A stretch of DNA of 64,000 bases from Flavobacterium succinicans (GCF_001662485.1 NZ_JMTM01000017.1:186001-250000), one strand, 5' to 3'; positions 1 through 10,177 are shown, numbered from the stretch's first letter. The notes: a model not told the origin generated them from the letters alone. Numbers and translations: made by a program.

Positions 1-509
1 AAAATAGAAAAAAAAGAATTTTGTACTTCATTAACGTCTCCAAGCATTCTAGCCATTACGTCGCCTTTTCTTTTTTCAGAATAATAGGAGATTGGTAATT
101 CGATTATTTTGTCAAACATTTTTTTTCTCAAATCTTTTAATACTCCATTTTTAAGGTGCATAATGTGATATGAGGCTAGGTAATTAAAAACATTTTTTAA
201 CAAAAATGTAGTAATTACTAAAGCAACTACTAATAGTAAAGCAAATTGTTTACCACTATCTTTGGTAATTTCTGAAATTTGATAATACAATAGGTTTTTT
301 CCATAAGCCATTATATTTCCTATTCCTTCATAAACTGGAGCTTTTTCAATTGCTTTGTTTTTGCCAAACAATACTTCCAGCATTGGTAATAAAGTCAGCA
401 TTGAAATGGTGCTAAATAGGGCATACAAAATATTATACGTCACATTCCAAACAATGTTTGATTGGTATTTTTTTGTATAAGGAATTAGTTTTATTAAATT
501 TTTATCCAT
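1..509 (-). CDS. ABC exporter, N-terminal membrane part (cut by window edge)
   Basis: The reading frame starts at an ATG at 507-509 and runs off the left edge, giving about 169 residues. It begins [15 protein letters not shown] and holds hydrophobic membrane segments near residues 20-45 and 75-100. The stretch GDVMARMLGDVNEV near the end is typical of the transmembrane domain of type IV ABC exporters (MsbA-like half transporters), where the ATPase domain follows. The start overlaps the stop of the upstream phosphomutase gene by one base (TAATG), so the two are translationally coupled. The substrate cannot be told. The ATPase part lies outside the window. Confidence 0.8.
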   Translation of the reverse strand, partial: MDKNLIKLIPYTKKYQSNIVWNVTYNILYALFSTISMLTLLPMLEVLFGKNKAIEKAPVYEGIGNIMAYGKNLLYYQISEITKDSGKQFALLLVVALVITTFLLKNVFNYLASYHIMHLKNGVLKDLRKKMFDKIIELPISYYSEKRKGDVMARMLGDVNEVQNSFFSI

Positions 510-2236
510 TAGTTCAATTGCATTGCAGCAATAATATTTTTTATTTTTTGATCTAAAATATCTTCGACTTCCTCAAAATCAGCAACCGTATCTAATGTGG
601 TGTTCACACTGATATAGAATTTGATTTTAGGTTCGGTTCCGCTTGGTCTTGCACAAATTTTAGAACCATCTTCTGTATAGTAAATAAGTACATTCGATTT
701 TGGAATATCCATGGTCAGTTCTTCACCAGATAATAAGTTTTTAGCAATTGAGGATTGGTAATCTTCTACCATGATGACACGTTGACCGTTGATTTCTTTT
801 ACTGGATTTTCACGCAAATCAATCATCATTTGATTAATGGCTTGTAAACCGTCCATTCCTTTTTTGGTTAACGAAACCAAATGTTCTTTGTAAAAACCGT
901 GATCCACATAAAGTTGAATCAATTCTTTGTAAACCGAGCTTTCTTTGGCTTTGGCTTGTGCAGCAACTTCACAAATTAATAAGGTAGCGGCAACGGCATC
1001 TTTGTCTCTTACAGCGTCTCCAACCATAAATCCAAAGCTTTCTTCACCTCCACCGATAAACTCTAATTCTGGGAAATCTTTGATCATTTTGGCAATCCAT
1101 TTGAATCCTGTCAAGCCAATTTTGCATTCTACTTCATAAGCAGTGGCTAATTCCATCATCATTGGAGTGGAAACTATGGTAGAACCTACAAATTGTTTAC
1201 CGTTGATTTTTTCAGCTTGTTTCCATTTTTCTAACAAAAAGGCGGTCATCAAAATCATCGTTTGATTTCCGTTTAACAACACCATTTTTCCTTCGTTATT
1301 TCGAACAGCAACTCCTAAACGGTCACAGTCTGGATCCGTTCCCACCACAATATCAGCATTAGTTTTTTCTGCTAGTGCCAACGCTATGGTTAGTGCTTCT
1401 GGTTCTTCTGGATTAGGTGATTTTACCGTTGGGAAATCTCCGTTGGGAACTGCTTGCTCTTCAACTATATTAACGTTAGTGTAGCCTGCTTTACTTAACG
1501 TTTCTGGGATGATCGTGATTGATGTTCCGTGCAAGGAAGTGAATACAATATTTAAGTTTTCTTTGGCGGCTGCGGGAGTATTAAAACTAGCGTTTTCAAT
1601 AGAGGATTGAATGAAGGCTTGGTCTAACTCAGTATCTATATAATGAATCAAATCTTCATTTGCAGAAAAATTAATTTCATCGTATTTTAAATCTTCAATC
1701 ACCTTGATGATGGCGCCATCTTGTGGAGGAACGATTTGTCCTCCGTCTTGCCAATATACTTTGTACCCATTGTATTCTGGCGGATTGTGAGAGGCGGTTA
1801 GTACAATTCCAGAATGACAGTTCAAGTGTTTTAAGGCAAAAGACAATTCAGGTGTTGGTCTTAAATCCGAAAAAAGAAATACCTCAATACCGTTAGCAGA
1901 GAAAACATCGGCTACCACTTTGGCAAGAGATTTACTGTTATGGCGACAATCGAAAGCTATTGCTGCTTTAATTTGCTCGCCTGGAAAAACGCTTTTTAAG
2001 TAATTAGATAATCCTTGGGTACTTTTTCCTAAAGTGTATTTGTTGATTCGGTTGTCACCAACGCCCATTACACCACGCATTCCTCCGGTTCCAAATTCCA
2101 AATTCTTATAAAAACTTTCTTCTAAATCTTTTGGAGCAGAAGTCATAAGTTCTCTTACAGCGTCTTGTGTAGCGGGGTCAAAGGTTGGGGTAAGCCAAAC
2201 ATTTAGTGCGTCTAGGATATTTTGAGGAATGTGCAT
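509..2236 (-). CDS. Phosphoglucomutase/phosphomannomutase family phospho-sugar mutase
   Basis: The 575-residue protein interconverts hexose 1- and 6-phosphates. It shows the alpha-D-phosphohexomutase layout: the catalytic phosphoserine loop TASHNPP (Ser149), the metal-binding loop DPDCDR at 301-306, the sugar-binding loop GGGEESFGF near 395, and the phosphate-binding loop RPSGTEPK near the C terminus. Length and an early FGTGGMRG motif fit the PGM2-like long form of Bacteroidota rather than short bacterial PMM/PGM. It lies in a minus-strand operon after a glycosyltransferase and before an ABC exporter, which suggests supply of sugar phosphates for glycan synthesis. Substrate choice (glucose, mannose or a pentose) is not settled by the sequence. 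Confidence 0.92.
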   Translation of the reverse strand: MHIPQNILDALNVWLTPTFDPATQDAVRELMTSAPKDLEESFYKNLEFGTGGMRGVMGVGDNRINKYTLGKSTQGLSNYLKSVFPGEQIKAAIAFDCRHNSKSLAKVVADVFSANGIEVFLFSDLRPTPELSFALKHLNCHSGIVLTASHNPPEYNGYKVYWQDGGQIVPPQDGAIIKVIEDLKYDEINFSANEDLIHYIDTELDQAFIQSSIENASFNTPAAAKENLNIVFTSLHGTSITIIPETLSKAGYTNVNIVEEQAVPNGDFPTVKSPNPEEPEALTIALALAEKTNADIVVGTDPDCDRLGVAVRNNEGKMVLLNGNQTMILMTAFLLEKWKQAEKINGKQFVGSTIVSTPMMMELATAYEVECKIGLTGFKWIAKMIKDFPELEFIGGGEESFGFMVGDAVRDKDAVAATLLICEVAAQAKAKESSVYKELIQLYVDHGFYKEHLVSLTKKGMDGLQAINQMMIDLRENPVKEINGQRVIMVEDYQSSIAKNLLSGEELTMDIPKSNVLIYYTEDGSKICARPSGTEPKIKFYISVNTTLDTVADFEEVEDILDQKIKNIIAAMQLN

Positions 2237-2292
2237 TTTATAGTGATGTTATATGAAACAATAAATTGTGTTTAGATTGTATTGAGATATAG

Positions 2293-3249
2293 TTATAAAT
2301 TGATTTGATTGGCAATTTTATATCGCGCTTCATTGTTTTTGGTTCTGAGGATAATTTCCCCTAAAAAACCTGCCAAAAATAGTTGTGTTCCTAGAACCAT
2401 TGTAGTTAAAGCGATGTAAAACCAAGGGTTGTTGGTGACCAAAGTGTATTTCATGTCGTTATACATGTGGTACAGTTTGGAAACTCCGATGTAAGCTGCT
2501 GCCAAAAAGCCGATAATAAACATTAAAGAGCCTATTGCTCCAAAAAGATGCATCGGTCTTTTGCCAAAACGCGACAAAAACCAAATGGTAATCAAATCTA
2601 AGAATCCATTAATGAAACGGTCCATTCCAAATTTGGTTTCTCCGTATTTTCTAGCTTGATGTTGTACTACTTTTTCACCAATTTTTCCAAATCCAGCATT
2701 TTTTGCTAAAACTGGAATGTATCGATGCATTTCGCCAGAAACCTCAATGTTTTTGACTACTACATTTTTATAAGCTTTTAATCCGCAGTTGAAATCATTT
2801 AGTTCAACACCTGAGGTTTTTCTCGCCGCCCAATTGAATAATTTCGAAGGAAGATTTTTGGCTACAACCGAGTCGTAGCGTTTCTTTTTCCATCCTGATA
2901 CCAAATCGTATTTTTGATCGGTAATCATGTTGTATAATCCGGGTATTTCATCAGGACTATCTTGTAAATCGGCATCCATTGTGATGATTACGTCACCTTT
3001 GGCTTGAGCAAATCCAGCATGTAACGCTTGCGATTTACCAAAGTTTTTCATAAAACGAATCCCTTTTACAAAGGGATTTGTTGCGGCAAAATTTTCAATA
3101 ATGGACCAAGAATTGTCGGTACTTCCATCATCCAAAAAAAGGATTTCATAGGAGTAATTATTAGATTGCATCACTTTTAGAATCCAAGTGTACAATTCTT
3201 GTAAGGATTCCTCTTCGTTCAGAAGTGGTATTAAGATAGATAAATTCAT
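2293..3249 (-). CDS. Family 2 glycosyltransferase with C-terminal membrane segments (DPM1/GtrB-like)
   Basis: The 318-residue protein has an N-terminal GT-A domain with DDGSTD at 40-45 and the metal-binding motif DADLQD at 92-97, as in transferases that load a sugar onto polyprenyl phosphate. Two hydrophobic segments follow near residues 232-255 and 275-300. This matches the GtrB/ArnC/DPM1-like group, which acts at the cytoplasmic face of the inner membrane. It sits 9 bases after a DUF4199 gene and 56 bases before the phosphomutase gene, so the three are probably cotranscribed. The sugar donor is unknown. Confidence 0.88.
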   Translation of the reverse strand: MNLSILIPLLNEEESLQELYTWILKVMQSNNYSYEILFLDDGSTDNSWSIIENFAATNPFVKGIRFMKNFGKSQALHAGFAQAKGDVIITMDADLQDSPDEIPGLYNMITDQKYDLVSGWKKKRYDSVVAKNLPSKLFNWAARKTSGVELNDFNCGLKAYKNVVVKNIEVSGEMHRYIPVLAKNAGFGKIGEKVVQHQARKYGETKFGMDRFINGFLDLITIWFLSRFGKRPMHLFGAIGSLMFIIGFLAAAYIGVSKLYHMYNDMKYTLVTNNPWFYIALTTMVLGTQLFLAGFLGEIILRTKNNEARYKIANQINL

Positions 3250-3258
3250 TTAATTGTT

Positions 3259-3792
3259 TTATTCTTGATGTGTTTTTCTTGTTTTGAAAAAGGCGGCCAT
3301 AATTAGTCCAAAGATTGAACTGAAAACTATGCTTGTTATCATTCCTTTTAGTAATGAATCGATATCGTAAGGACTGCTTTCTTTCATTCCTTTAATAGCT
3401 TCATTAATTGAAGAGGAAGGAGCCCCAAATTTTTGCATCATATTGATGGTATATTTTATGGTAATTTCATTTAAAGTATCTTTTGCAGAAGGATCAATAA
3501 AATTAAAAAGTAAAATATTAAAAATGGTAGAAATTAAAATTCCGACTACAGCCGAAATAAAGTAAGTCGTAAATGCGTCTTTAAAGGTAAAATCACCATT
3601 GATTTCTTTTTTTGTTTTCGAAAGAAGAACAATACCAATTATTAGATAAATTATGATGCTAATTGCTCCAATCCATGGTTTGATAAATAAGTTTAGGTCA
3701 ATCGCGTAAATTGAAGAAGTCAACAAACAAGAGATGATTCCTGTAATTACTCCAAAAGTAACTCCATTTTTTTTAATAATTTCGTTGATCAT
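3259..3792 (-). CDS. DUF4199 family membrane protein
   Basis: The 177-residue protein has four hydrophobic segments (about residues 12-30, 38-58, 75-98 and 145-168). A charged loop between the third and fourth holds a PSAKDTLNE-like stretch. This arrangement is characteristic of DUF4199, a Bacteroidota family of unknown function that is often found just upstream of a DPM1-like glycosyltransferase, as here. It is the first gene of the minus-strand operon. I infer a membrane role linked to the glycosyltransferase, but no activity can be assigned. Confidence 0.75.
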   Translation of the reverse strand: MINEIIKKNGVTFGVITGIISCLLTSSIYAIDLNLFIKPWIGAISIIIYLIIGIVLLSKTKKEINGDFTFKDAFTTYFISAVVGILISTIFNILLFNFIDPSAKDTLNEITIKYTINMMQKFGAPSSSINEAIKGMKESSPYDIDSLLKGMITSIVFSSIFGLIMAAFFKTRKTHQE

Positions 3793-3893
3793 AATTGGTT
3801 AGTTTTTTAATTAGTCCACAAATATAGCAATTCTGCTTTTATGGAGGCTAAAAAATGTTTTGAAGGAAAAGCTAAAAAAAACAAAGTAAAGGT

Positions 3894-3922
3894 TTGTAAT
3901 TCTAAAAATAAGTGTAAATTTG
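3894..3922 (+). promoter_or_regulatory. Bacteroidota-type promoter of the L31 gene
   Basis: TTG at 3894-3896, an 18-base spacer and TAAATTTG at 3915-3922 match the Bacteroidota sigma-factor consensus (TTG, about 19 bases, TAnnTTTG). Transcription would start near 3930, leaving a leader of about 105 bases before the L31 ATG. A short hairpin, CTTTTC/GAAAAG, lies at about 3971-3990 of that leader and could take part in regulation. Confidence 0.6.
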
Positions 3923-4034
3923 CACACTCAAAAATAATAGTGTAAATAAAAAGTTATAAGATGTTTATACCTTTTCACTCAGAAGAAAAGCTGCAAAACA
4001 AATTATAATTGAACTAATAAAAAAAAGATTTAAG

Positions 4035-4286
4035 ATGAAAAAAGGTATTCACCCAGAGAATTACAGATTAGTTGCTTTCAAAGACATGTCAAATGATGAT
4101 GTTTTTATTACTAAATCTACAGCTGAAACTAAAGAAACAATTATTCACGAAGGCGTTGAATATCCAGTAGTAAAAATGGAGATTTCTAGAACTTCTCACC
4201 CTTTTTACACAGGTAAATCTAAACTTATCGATACTGCAGGACGTATTGATAAATTCAAAACTAAATACGCAAAACACGTTAAATAA
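4035..4286 (+). CDS. rpmE2: 50S ribosomal protein L31, type B
   Basis: The 83-residue protein begins [17 protein letters not shown] and contains [11 protein letters not shown], both standard for L31. It lacks the CxxC zinc-binding cysteines of type A L31, so it is the zinc-independent type B form. It is a single-gene unit with its own promoter (3894-3922) and terminator (4312-4341). Confidence 0.95.
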   Translation: MKKGIHPENYRLVAFKDMSNDDVFITKSTAETKETIIHEGVEYPVVKMEISRTSHPFYTGKSKLIDTAGRIDKFKTKYAKHVK

Positions 4287-4311
4287 TTTTAACTCGTTTT
4301 TAAATACAATG

Positions 4312-4341
4312 AAGCCTTTCTTTTTTAGAGAGGCTTTTTTA
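4312..4341 (+). terminator. Terminator after L31 gene
   Basis: Ten-base arms AAGCCTTTCT (4312-4321) and AGAGAGGCTT (4327-4336), with one G-T pair, are followed by a run of T. The hairpin lies 25 bases after the stop of the L31 gene. Confidence 0.7.
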
Positions 4342-4439
4342 TTTGCGCCTTGTTTGCATAGAATTTATACCGGAAAATGAATTAACTTTGTCCGTGATAA
4401 CCAAATCGAAAAAGAAACAATAGCCAAATCAATTTTTTT

Positions 4440-5615
4440 ATGAATTACATTCTTTTTGACGGTCCCGCTCGAAATGCTTTGTTGCCGTTTACCTTTACTC
4501 GTCCCGTTGCTGATATTTTGGTGGGAATCATGACCATTCGCCAAAAATGGGAATTGTACCTCGGGTCGACTACCACTACTTTAACCGAAGAATATTTGTC
4601 TGATAAATTCCCAATGGTTGAGTTGGAAGGCAATGTTATGATCAACGCTTCTTTTTTGCCGAATGAAATTTTGGCAGAATTGGTGAGTAACTTAGAACCC
4701 AATCAAGCCATTTTCAAAAAAGATGAAATCATTGCTTTTTATACTTCTGATAATCAAGAAGAAGTAAATTTCGACACTTATGAAATTATAGAATACAACG
4801 ACGATTGTATTACTATTGAAAACACATGGGATATTTTTTCTAAAAATGATGCTGCCATTAGAGAAGATTTTGAATTGATAACACAAGACAGAAAATCTCA
4901 ACCGATTCCTAAGAGTGTTAACGTAATTGCTCCTGAAAATGTATTTATTGAGGAAGGTGCTAAGTTGGAGTATGTTACCTTAAATGCTTCCTCAGGCCCT
5001 ATTTATATTGGTAAAGATGCTGAGATCATGGAAGGATCCATAATTCGTGGTCCCTTTGCTTTATGCGAAAAGGCTCAAGTTAAAATGGGAGCAAAAGTAT
5101 ATGGTGCAACAACTGTAGGACCTGCATCTAGGATAGGAGGTGAGGTTAAAAATTCTGTTTTGTTTGCTAATTCCAATAAAGGGCATGATGGATTTTTAGG
5201 TGACTCTGTTTTAGGAGAATGGTGTAATATTGGAGCCGATAGTAACAATTCGAATCTTAAAAATAATTACGAAGAAGTGCGTTTGTGGAGCTACGAAACA
5301 GAAGGTTTTGCTAAAACAGGGCTTCAATTTTGTGGTTTAATGATGGGAGACCATAGCAAATGTGGTATCAATACCATGTTTAATACCGGAACTGTAGTAG
5401 GAGTGAGTGCTAATATTTTTGGAAGTGGGTTTCCGAGAAATTTTGTTCCCAGTTTTTCATGGGGAGGAGCTTCTGGATTTACCACTTACTTAACCAAAAA
5501 AGCTTTTGAAACAGCACGTTTGGTAATGGCTCGAAGAAATATTGTTTTTGACGAAAAAGAAGCAGCAATTTTAGAGCACGTTTTTGAAGTTACTAAAAAA
5601 TATCGCAAAGAATAG
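4440..5615 (+). CDS. GlmU-like sugar-nucleotidyltransferase family protein
   Basis: The 391-residue protein has an N-terminal domain that starts MNYILFDGPARNALLPFTFTR, where a nucleotidyltransferase would bind the nucleotide. A C-terminal left-handed beta-helix follows, made of hexapeptide repeats (from about residue 160, for example IYIGKDAEIMEGS and GAKVYGATTVGP). This matches the Bacteroidota 'GlmU family protein', a relative of bifunctional GlmU. The classical GXGTRM signature of active uridylyltransferases is not visible, so nucleotidyl transfer is uncertain. The protein may act as a sugar acetyltransferase or nucleotidyltransferase in cell-wall precursor synthesis. It has a terminator at 5640-5671. 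Confidence 0.8.
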   Translation: MNYILFDGPARNALLPFTFTRPVADILVGIMTIRQKWELYLGSTTTTLTEEYLSDKFPMVELEGNVMINASFLPNEILAELVSNLEPNQAIFKKDEIIAFYTSDNQEEVNFDTYEIIEYNDDCITIENTWDIFSKNDAAIREDFELITQDRKSQPIPKSVNVIAPENVFIEEGAKLEYVTLNASSGPIYIGKDAEIMEGSIIRGPFALCEKAQVKMGAKVYGATTVGPASRIGGEVKNSVLFANSNKGHDGFLGDSVLGEWCNIGADSNNSNLKNNYEEVRLWSYETEGFAKTGLQFCGLMMGDHSKCGINTMFNTGTVVGVSANIFGSGFPRNFVPSFSWGGASGFTTYLTKKAFETARLVMARRNIVFDEKEAAILEHVFEVTKKYRKE

Positions 5616-5639
5616 TTGGTCTTCCAGTTATTTATAGAG

Positions 5640-5671
5640 AATGCCTCTTCCGTTTTGGAGAGGCATTTTTT
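5640..5671 (+). terminator. Terminator after GlmU-like gene
   Basis: Arms AATGCCTCTTCC (5640-5651) and GGAGAGGCATT (5657-5667), with one bulged base, are followed by T residues. Confidence 0.75.
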
Positions 5672-5694
5672 ATTGCACTTAATCTGGTTACCAA

Positions 5695-5724
5695 TTGCGC
5701 AATTCTTTATTTAAACTATCTTTG
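5695..5724 (+). promoter_or_regulatory. Promoter of the ABC-F gene
   Basis: TTG at 5695-5697, a 19-base spacer and TATCTTTG at 5717-5724 match the Bacteroidota promoter consensus. The ATG of the ABC-F gene is 66 bases downstream. Confidence 0.6.
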
Positions 5725-5790
5725 CACCTTCAAAATTTTGGCGTTCGAAATCATCTGATTTTTAACCTCTAACCTTTTATTTTTAAATTA

Positions 5791-7428
5791 ATGATTACAG
5801 TAAACGATATTGCCGTTGAATTTGGTGGCACAACGCTGTTTAGCGAAGTTACCTTTGCTATCAACGAAACAGATAAAATTGCCCTTATGGGTAAAAATGG
5901 AGCTGGAAAATCTACTTTGTTAAAAATCGTTGCAGGTGCAAACAAACCCACTCGCGGTGTTATTTCGGCTCCAAGTGATGCGGTGGTAGCTTATTTGCCA
6001 CAGCATTTATTGACGGAAGATAATTGTACCGTTATGGAAGAAACATCCAAAGCTTTTGCGGGTGTTTTGAATATGAAAAAAGAAATCGACGAAATCAATG
6101 AGCAATTAACGATTCGTACGGATTATGAAAGTGACGAGTACATGAAATTGATTGAAAGAGTTTCAGAACTTTCAGAGAAGTATTATTCTATCGAAGAGGT
6201 TAACTATGAAGCTGAAGTCGAAAAAATATTAAAAGGTTTAGGTTTTGAAAGAGAAGATTTCAATCGTCCGACTAAAGAATTTTCTGGTGGTTGGAGAATG
6301 CGAATTGAATTGGCGAAAATCCTTTTAACAAAACCTGATTTGATTCTACTCGATGAGCCAACCAATCACTTGGATATGGATAGTATCGAATGGTTGGAAG
6401 ACTTTTTAATCAATCAAGCCAAAGCCGTTATGGTAATTTCTCACGATAGAGCTTTTGTAGATAATATTACCAATCGAACTATCGAAGTGACCATGGGACG
6501 AATTTATGATTACAAAGCCAAATATTCACACTATTTAGAATTGCGTAAAGACAGACGCGTTCATCAGCAAAAAGCTTACGATGAACAACAAAAATTTATT
6601 GCAGATAATCAAGCATTTATTGAGCGTTTTCGTGGTACTTTTTCTAAAACCGATGCCGTTCAATCTCGTGTAAGAATGTTAGAAAAAATTGTTCCTATCG
6701 AAGTGGATGAAATTGACACCTCGGCTTTACGATTGAAATTTCCACCATCGGCTCGTTCGGGTCAATACCCCGTTATTGTGAAAGATTTGGAAAAATCCTA
6801 TGGCGATAAATTAATTTTTAAAGATGCTAATTTGGTAATTGAGCGCGGCCAAAAAGTGGCTTTCGTTGGTAAAAATGGTGAAGGTAAATCTACTATGATT
6901 AAAGCCATCATGAAAGAAATTGAAATTAATGGAGGTTCTGTTGAAGTTGGGCACAATGCACAAATTGGTTATTTTGCTCAAAATCAAGCAGCCATGTTAG
7001 ATGAGAACGCCACCATATTTGAAACCATTGACAGAATTGCTGTTGGCGATGTTCGAACACAAATAAAGAATATTCTTGGAGCATTCATGTTTCAAGGAGA
7101 TGATATTCAAAAGAAAGTAAAAGTGCTTTCTGGGGGAGAAAAAACGCGTTTGGCCATGATTAAATTGTTATTGGAACCCGTAAATCTTCTAATTCTGGAT
7201 GAGCCGTCCAATCACTTGGATATGAAAACTAAGGATATTATTAAAGATGCGTTGCGTGATTTTGACGGAACTTTAATTCTAGTTTCTCACGACAGGGATT
7301 TCCTTGATGGATTGGCAACAAAAGTTTTCGAGTTTGGAAACAAACGTGTCGTAGAACATTTTGAAGACATCAAAGGTTTCCTTGCTCATAAGAAAATGGA
7401 TAGCATGCGAGAAATCGAGAAGAAATAA
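5791..7428 (+). CDS. ABC-F family ATPase (ribosome-associated)
   Basis: The 545-residue protein has two ABC ATPase domains and no membrane segments, as in ABC-F translation factors. Walker A motifs are GKNGAGKST (near 34) and GKNGEGKST (near 360). Signature motifs FSGGWRMR and LSGGEKTR and both LDEPTNHLD/LDEPSNHLD Walker B boxes are present. A charged linker near residues 240-320 would reach into the ribosomal E site. The closest named groups are YbiT/Uup/EttA-like, and I do not assign one. It has its own promoter and terminator. Antibiotic protection is possible for ABC-F proteins, but nothing here supports it. Confidence 0.9.
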   Translation: MITVNDIAVEFGGTTLFSEVTFAINETDKIALMGKNGAGKSTLLKIVAGANKPTRGVISAPSDAVVAYLPQHLLTEDNCTVMEETSKAFAGVLNMKKEIDEINEQLTIRTDYESDEYMKLIERVSELSEKYYSIEEVNYEAEVEKILKGLGFEREDFNRPTKEFSGGWRMRIELAKILLTKPDLILLDEPTNHLDMDSIEWLEDFLINQAKAVMVISHDRAFVDNITNRTIEVTMGRIYDYKAKYSHYLELRKDRRVHQQKAYDEQQKFIADNQAFIERFRGTFSKTDAVQSRVRMLEKIVPIEVDEIDTSALRLKFPPSARSGQYPVIVKDLEKSYGDKLIFKDANLVIERGQKVAFVGKNGEGKSTMIKAIMKEIEINGGSVEVGHNAQIGYFAQNQAAMLDENATIFETIDRIAVGDVRTQIKNILGAFMFQGDDIQKKVKVLSGGEKTRLAMIKLLLEPVNLLILDEPSNHLDMKTKDIIKDALRDFDGTLILVSHDRDFLDGLATKVFEFGNKRVVEHFEDIKGFLAHKKMDSMREIEKK

Positions 7429-7446
7429 AAGTATTTATTTACAATT

Positions 7447-7485
7447 AAAAGTCACTTTAAAGTATATTTTGAAGTGACTTTTTTT
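7447..7485 (+). terminator. Terminator after ABC-F gene
   Basis: Arms AAAAGTCACTT (7447-7457) and AAGTGACTTTT (7472-7482) are perfectly complementary and lead into a T run. Confidence 0.75.
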
Positions 7486-7561
7486 TTGTGTTTAAATTTA
7501 GTATGTTTACTATTGATAGTTAATGGATTATGTTTTTTTTTGTTTAAACATGCCTAAATAA

Positions 7562-8725
7562 ATGAATAGTTTTATGAATAAAGTTTTTTTATTTTTTAAA
7601 AAATTAGTAGTTCTAGTTTTTGCTCCTTTTGTGCTACATGCTCAATCTGCTAATGATTCTAATCAGAATACCAATAAGGGTAATTTTTATCCACAATTTC
7701 AATTTAAAGGGTTGTTTCAAGCAAGATATTTGAATGCATTAACAGATAATGTAGATGTTACTGGTTTGCATCATTCAAATGGAGATTTTACACAAAACAC
7801 CTTTGATCTAAAAAGAGTCCGGCTTAGTATAGGAACAAAAGTTACAGATGATCTAGAAGTTGCTTTTTTAGTAAATTTTGCTGATTTTAAATCAGACCCC
7901 AAGTCGAAAGTTCTCGAGAATGCTTATGCTAAATACACTTTTAATAAGTATTTATCAGTGACTGCAGGCCAGTTTCGACCCAATTTTGGCATTGAGGAAT
8001 CGGAACCAGCTGATATTATTAAATCTTTTGATTTTTCAAATCAATATTTCGAATTTGGTAAAAATGGTTGGACAAGCTTTCAAATAGGGGCGTCTTTGAT
8101 GGGGGATTTTAATATTAAAAACGTACCTGTTCATTATGCATTTTCAGTAGTAAATGGTAATGGACGAAATCAAGAAAAAGACAAAGATAGCGGTAAACAA
8201 TATTCTTCGAGATGGGTTTTTGGTTTGTCTAAAAAGTATAAAGTGAATTTAGGCTTGAATGGTGGAGTGGGATCTGTTTTTAAAAAGGATGTTTATGCTA
8301 TAGGCGCTGATGCAACTTTTGATATAAAATTGACAGATAAATTTTCTTTTGATGGACAATTTGAATTCAAAAAAGGAACGAATCATAATTTGTATTTTTC
8401 ATTACCAGAAACTAATAGAGTAGGTAGTTTGTCAAATTATGAGATGAAAGGGTATTATTTTTTACCTAATATTAGATATTCCATTAATTATAAAAAACTA
8501 ACTTCAATTGAATTTTCATGTAGGTATGAATCGTTTGATAGTAATTATAAAGTAAATTCTAATCTCAGGCAAACTTATACTCCTATGGTGAGTTTGGAGT
8601 TTGGAAAAGCTTATAAAGGTAGAATTGAATTTGGATTTGAAATCGATCGGTATAAACATAGTATTCCAGACACTACAACTTATGATGATGAATTATTTAT
8701 CATTCAATTTCAATGTCGTTTATAA
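7562..8725 (+). CDS. Outer-membrane porin, phosphate-selective porin O/P family
   Basis: The 387-residue protein starts with a signal peptide (a lysine-rich start, then LVVLVFAPFVLHAQS, cleavage near residue 28). The rest is alternating, aromatic-rich beta strands. Motifs such as FQFKGLFQARY, LKRVRLSIG and AGQFRPNFGIEE are typical of the OprP/OprO-like 16-strand porins of Bacteroidota. The protein ends with a strand closing in QFQCRL. An anion symporter gene follows after 21 bases, so the pair probably brings an anionic solute through the outer and then the inner membrane. Given the neighbours, aspartate or another dicarboxylate is a better guess than phosphate. Confidence 0.85.
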   Translation: MNSFMNKVFLFFKKLVVLVFAPFVLHAQSANDSNQNTNKGNFYPQFQFKGLFQARYLNALTDNVDVTGLHHSNGDFTQNTFDLKRVRLSIGTKVTDDLEVAFLVNFADFKSDPKSKVLENAYAKYTFNKYLSVTAGQFRPNFGIEESEPADIIKSFDFSNQYFEFGKNGWTSFQIGASLMGDFNIKNVPVHYAFSVVNGNGRNQEKDKDSGKQYSSRWVFGLSKKYKVNLGLNGGVGSVFKKDVYAIGADATFDIKLTDKFSFDGQFEFKKGTNHNLYFSLPETNRVGSLSNYEMKGYYFLPNIRYSINYKKLTSIEFSCRYESFDSNYKVNSNLRQTYTPMVSLEFGKAYKGRIEFGFEIDRYKHSIPDTTTYDDELFIIQFQCRL

Positions 8726-8746
8726 AAACAACCTAAACTAAATGCT

Positions 8747-10177
8747 ATGAAAGAAGTAAAAATTATACAATTGATGATCACGCTATTTGTCGGTGTAGTA
8801 ATTTGGATTTTTCCTGCTCCAGATGGTGTAAAGATAGAAGCATGGCATTTGTTTGCTATTTTTGTTTCTACGATTTTGGGAATTATTTTAAAAGCTGCTC
8901 CTATGGGCACTATGTGCATGATTGCAATTGCAATTACTGCCTTTTCTCAAGTCTTAGCTCCAGGTGAAGCAGGAAAATCAATAAGTTTAGCCTTAAAAGG
9001 GTTTGGAGATAAAGTTATTTGGTTGATAGGAATTTCTTTTTTTATTGCTAGAGGCTTTATTAAAACGGGATTAGGTAATCGAATTGCCTTTTTATTTATT
9101 AAAGTTTTTGGGAAAAGTTCATTAGGATTAGCATATGGGCTAGGATTTGCCGACTTAGTTTTAGCCCCTGCTGTACCAAGTAATACAGCAAGAGGTGGCG
9201 GTATTATTTATCCAATTATGAAATCAATGGCAATAGGTTTTGGTTCTGATCCAGATAAACCTGAAACACACCGTAAATTAGGTTCGTTTTTGACATTAAG
9301 TAGTTACAATATGAATCTTATTGCTTCTTCAATGTTTTTAACCGGGACGGCTAGTAATCCGATGTGTCAAAAATTTGCACATGATTTTGGAATTGACATA
9401 ACTTGGATGTCATGGGCAAAGGCTGCAATAGTACCGGGATTATTGTCGTTTATAATTATTCCTATTTTGCTTTACAAAATTTATCCACCAGAGTTAAAGA
9501 AAACAGGTGATGCGCCACAAATGGCAAGTCAAAAGTTAAAAGAAATGGGAGCCATTAGTAGAAATGAATGGCTTATGTTATCGACTTTTGTGATTTTGTT
9601 AACCCTTTGGATGACGGGCGATTTGTTCTCCATAGATGCTACCACTACAGCCTTTATTGGTTTAGTAATTTTATTGTTGTCCTCTGTTTTAACTTGGGAG
9701 GATATTAAATCTGAGAAAGGCGCATGGGATACTATTATTTGGTTTTCGGTTTTAGTAATGATGGCTAGTTCACTTAACGAATTGGGTTTTATAGATTGGT
9801 TTGGAACTATTGTAAAATCAAAAATAGGAGGATTAAGCTGGCAGGTAGGGTTTCCTATCATTATTGTAGTTTATTTTTTTAGCCATTATTTGTTTGCTAG
9901 TGCAACAGCCCATGTTGCTGCTATGTATGCTGCCTTGTTAGGTGTTGGAATTTCAATAGGAGTACCTCCGTTGTTAATGGCTTATATGCTTGGTTTTATT
10001 GGTTCAATTTATGGAACCATAACTCATTATGGACATGGTCCAGCACCTGTGTTTTTTGGAGGCGGTTTCGTTGATTTAAAAAGTTGGTGGATAAATGGAT
10101 TTATAACCGGAGTAGTAATGTTGCTAATTTTTTTAATTGTAGGTTGGGTTTGGCTCGGAGTTATTGGTTATTTCTAA
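8747..10177 (+). CDS. DASS (SLC13) family sodium-coupled anion symporter
   Basis: The 476-residue protein has about twelve membrane segments. The sodium- and substrate-binding signatures of the divalent anion:sodium symporter family are visible as PSNTARGGGI (near residue 145) and LTGTASNPM (near residue 200). The family includes CitT, TtdT and the plastid 2-oxoglutarate/malate translocator. Substrates are C4-C6 dicarboxylates or tricarboxylates. It is coupled to the porin gene upstream and converges with the ansB gene of the aspartate operon. Uptake of aspartate or a C4-dicarboxylate is inferred from context only. Confidence 0.9.
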   Translation: MKEVKIIQLMITLFVGVVIWIFPAPDGVKIEAWHLFAIFVSTILGIILKAAPMGTMCMIAIAITAFSQVLAPGEAGKSISLALKGFGDKVIWLIGISFFIARGFIKTGLGNRIAFLFIKVFGKSSLGLAYGLGFADLVLAPAVPSNTARGGGIIYPIMKSMAIGFGSDPDKPETHRKLGSFLTLSSYNMNLIASSMFLTGTASNPMCQKFAHDFGIDITWMSWAKAAIVPGLLSFIIIPILLYKIYPPELKKTGDAPQMASQKLKEMGAISRNEWLMLSTFVILLTLWMTGDLFSIDATTTAFIGLVILLLSSVLTWEDIKSEKGAWDTIIWFSVLVMMASSLNELGFIDWFGTIVKSKIGGLSWQVGFPIIIVVYFFSHYLFASATAHVAAMYAALLGVGISIGVPPLLMAYMLGFIGSIYGTITHYGHGPAPVFFGGGFVDLKSWWINGFITGVVMLLIFLIVGWVWLGVIGYF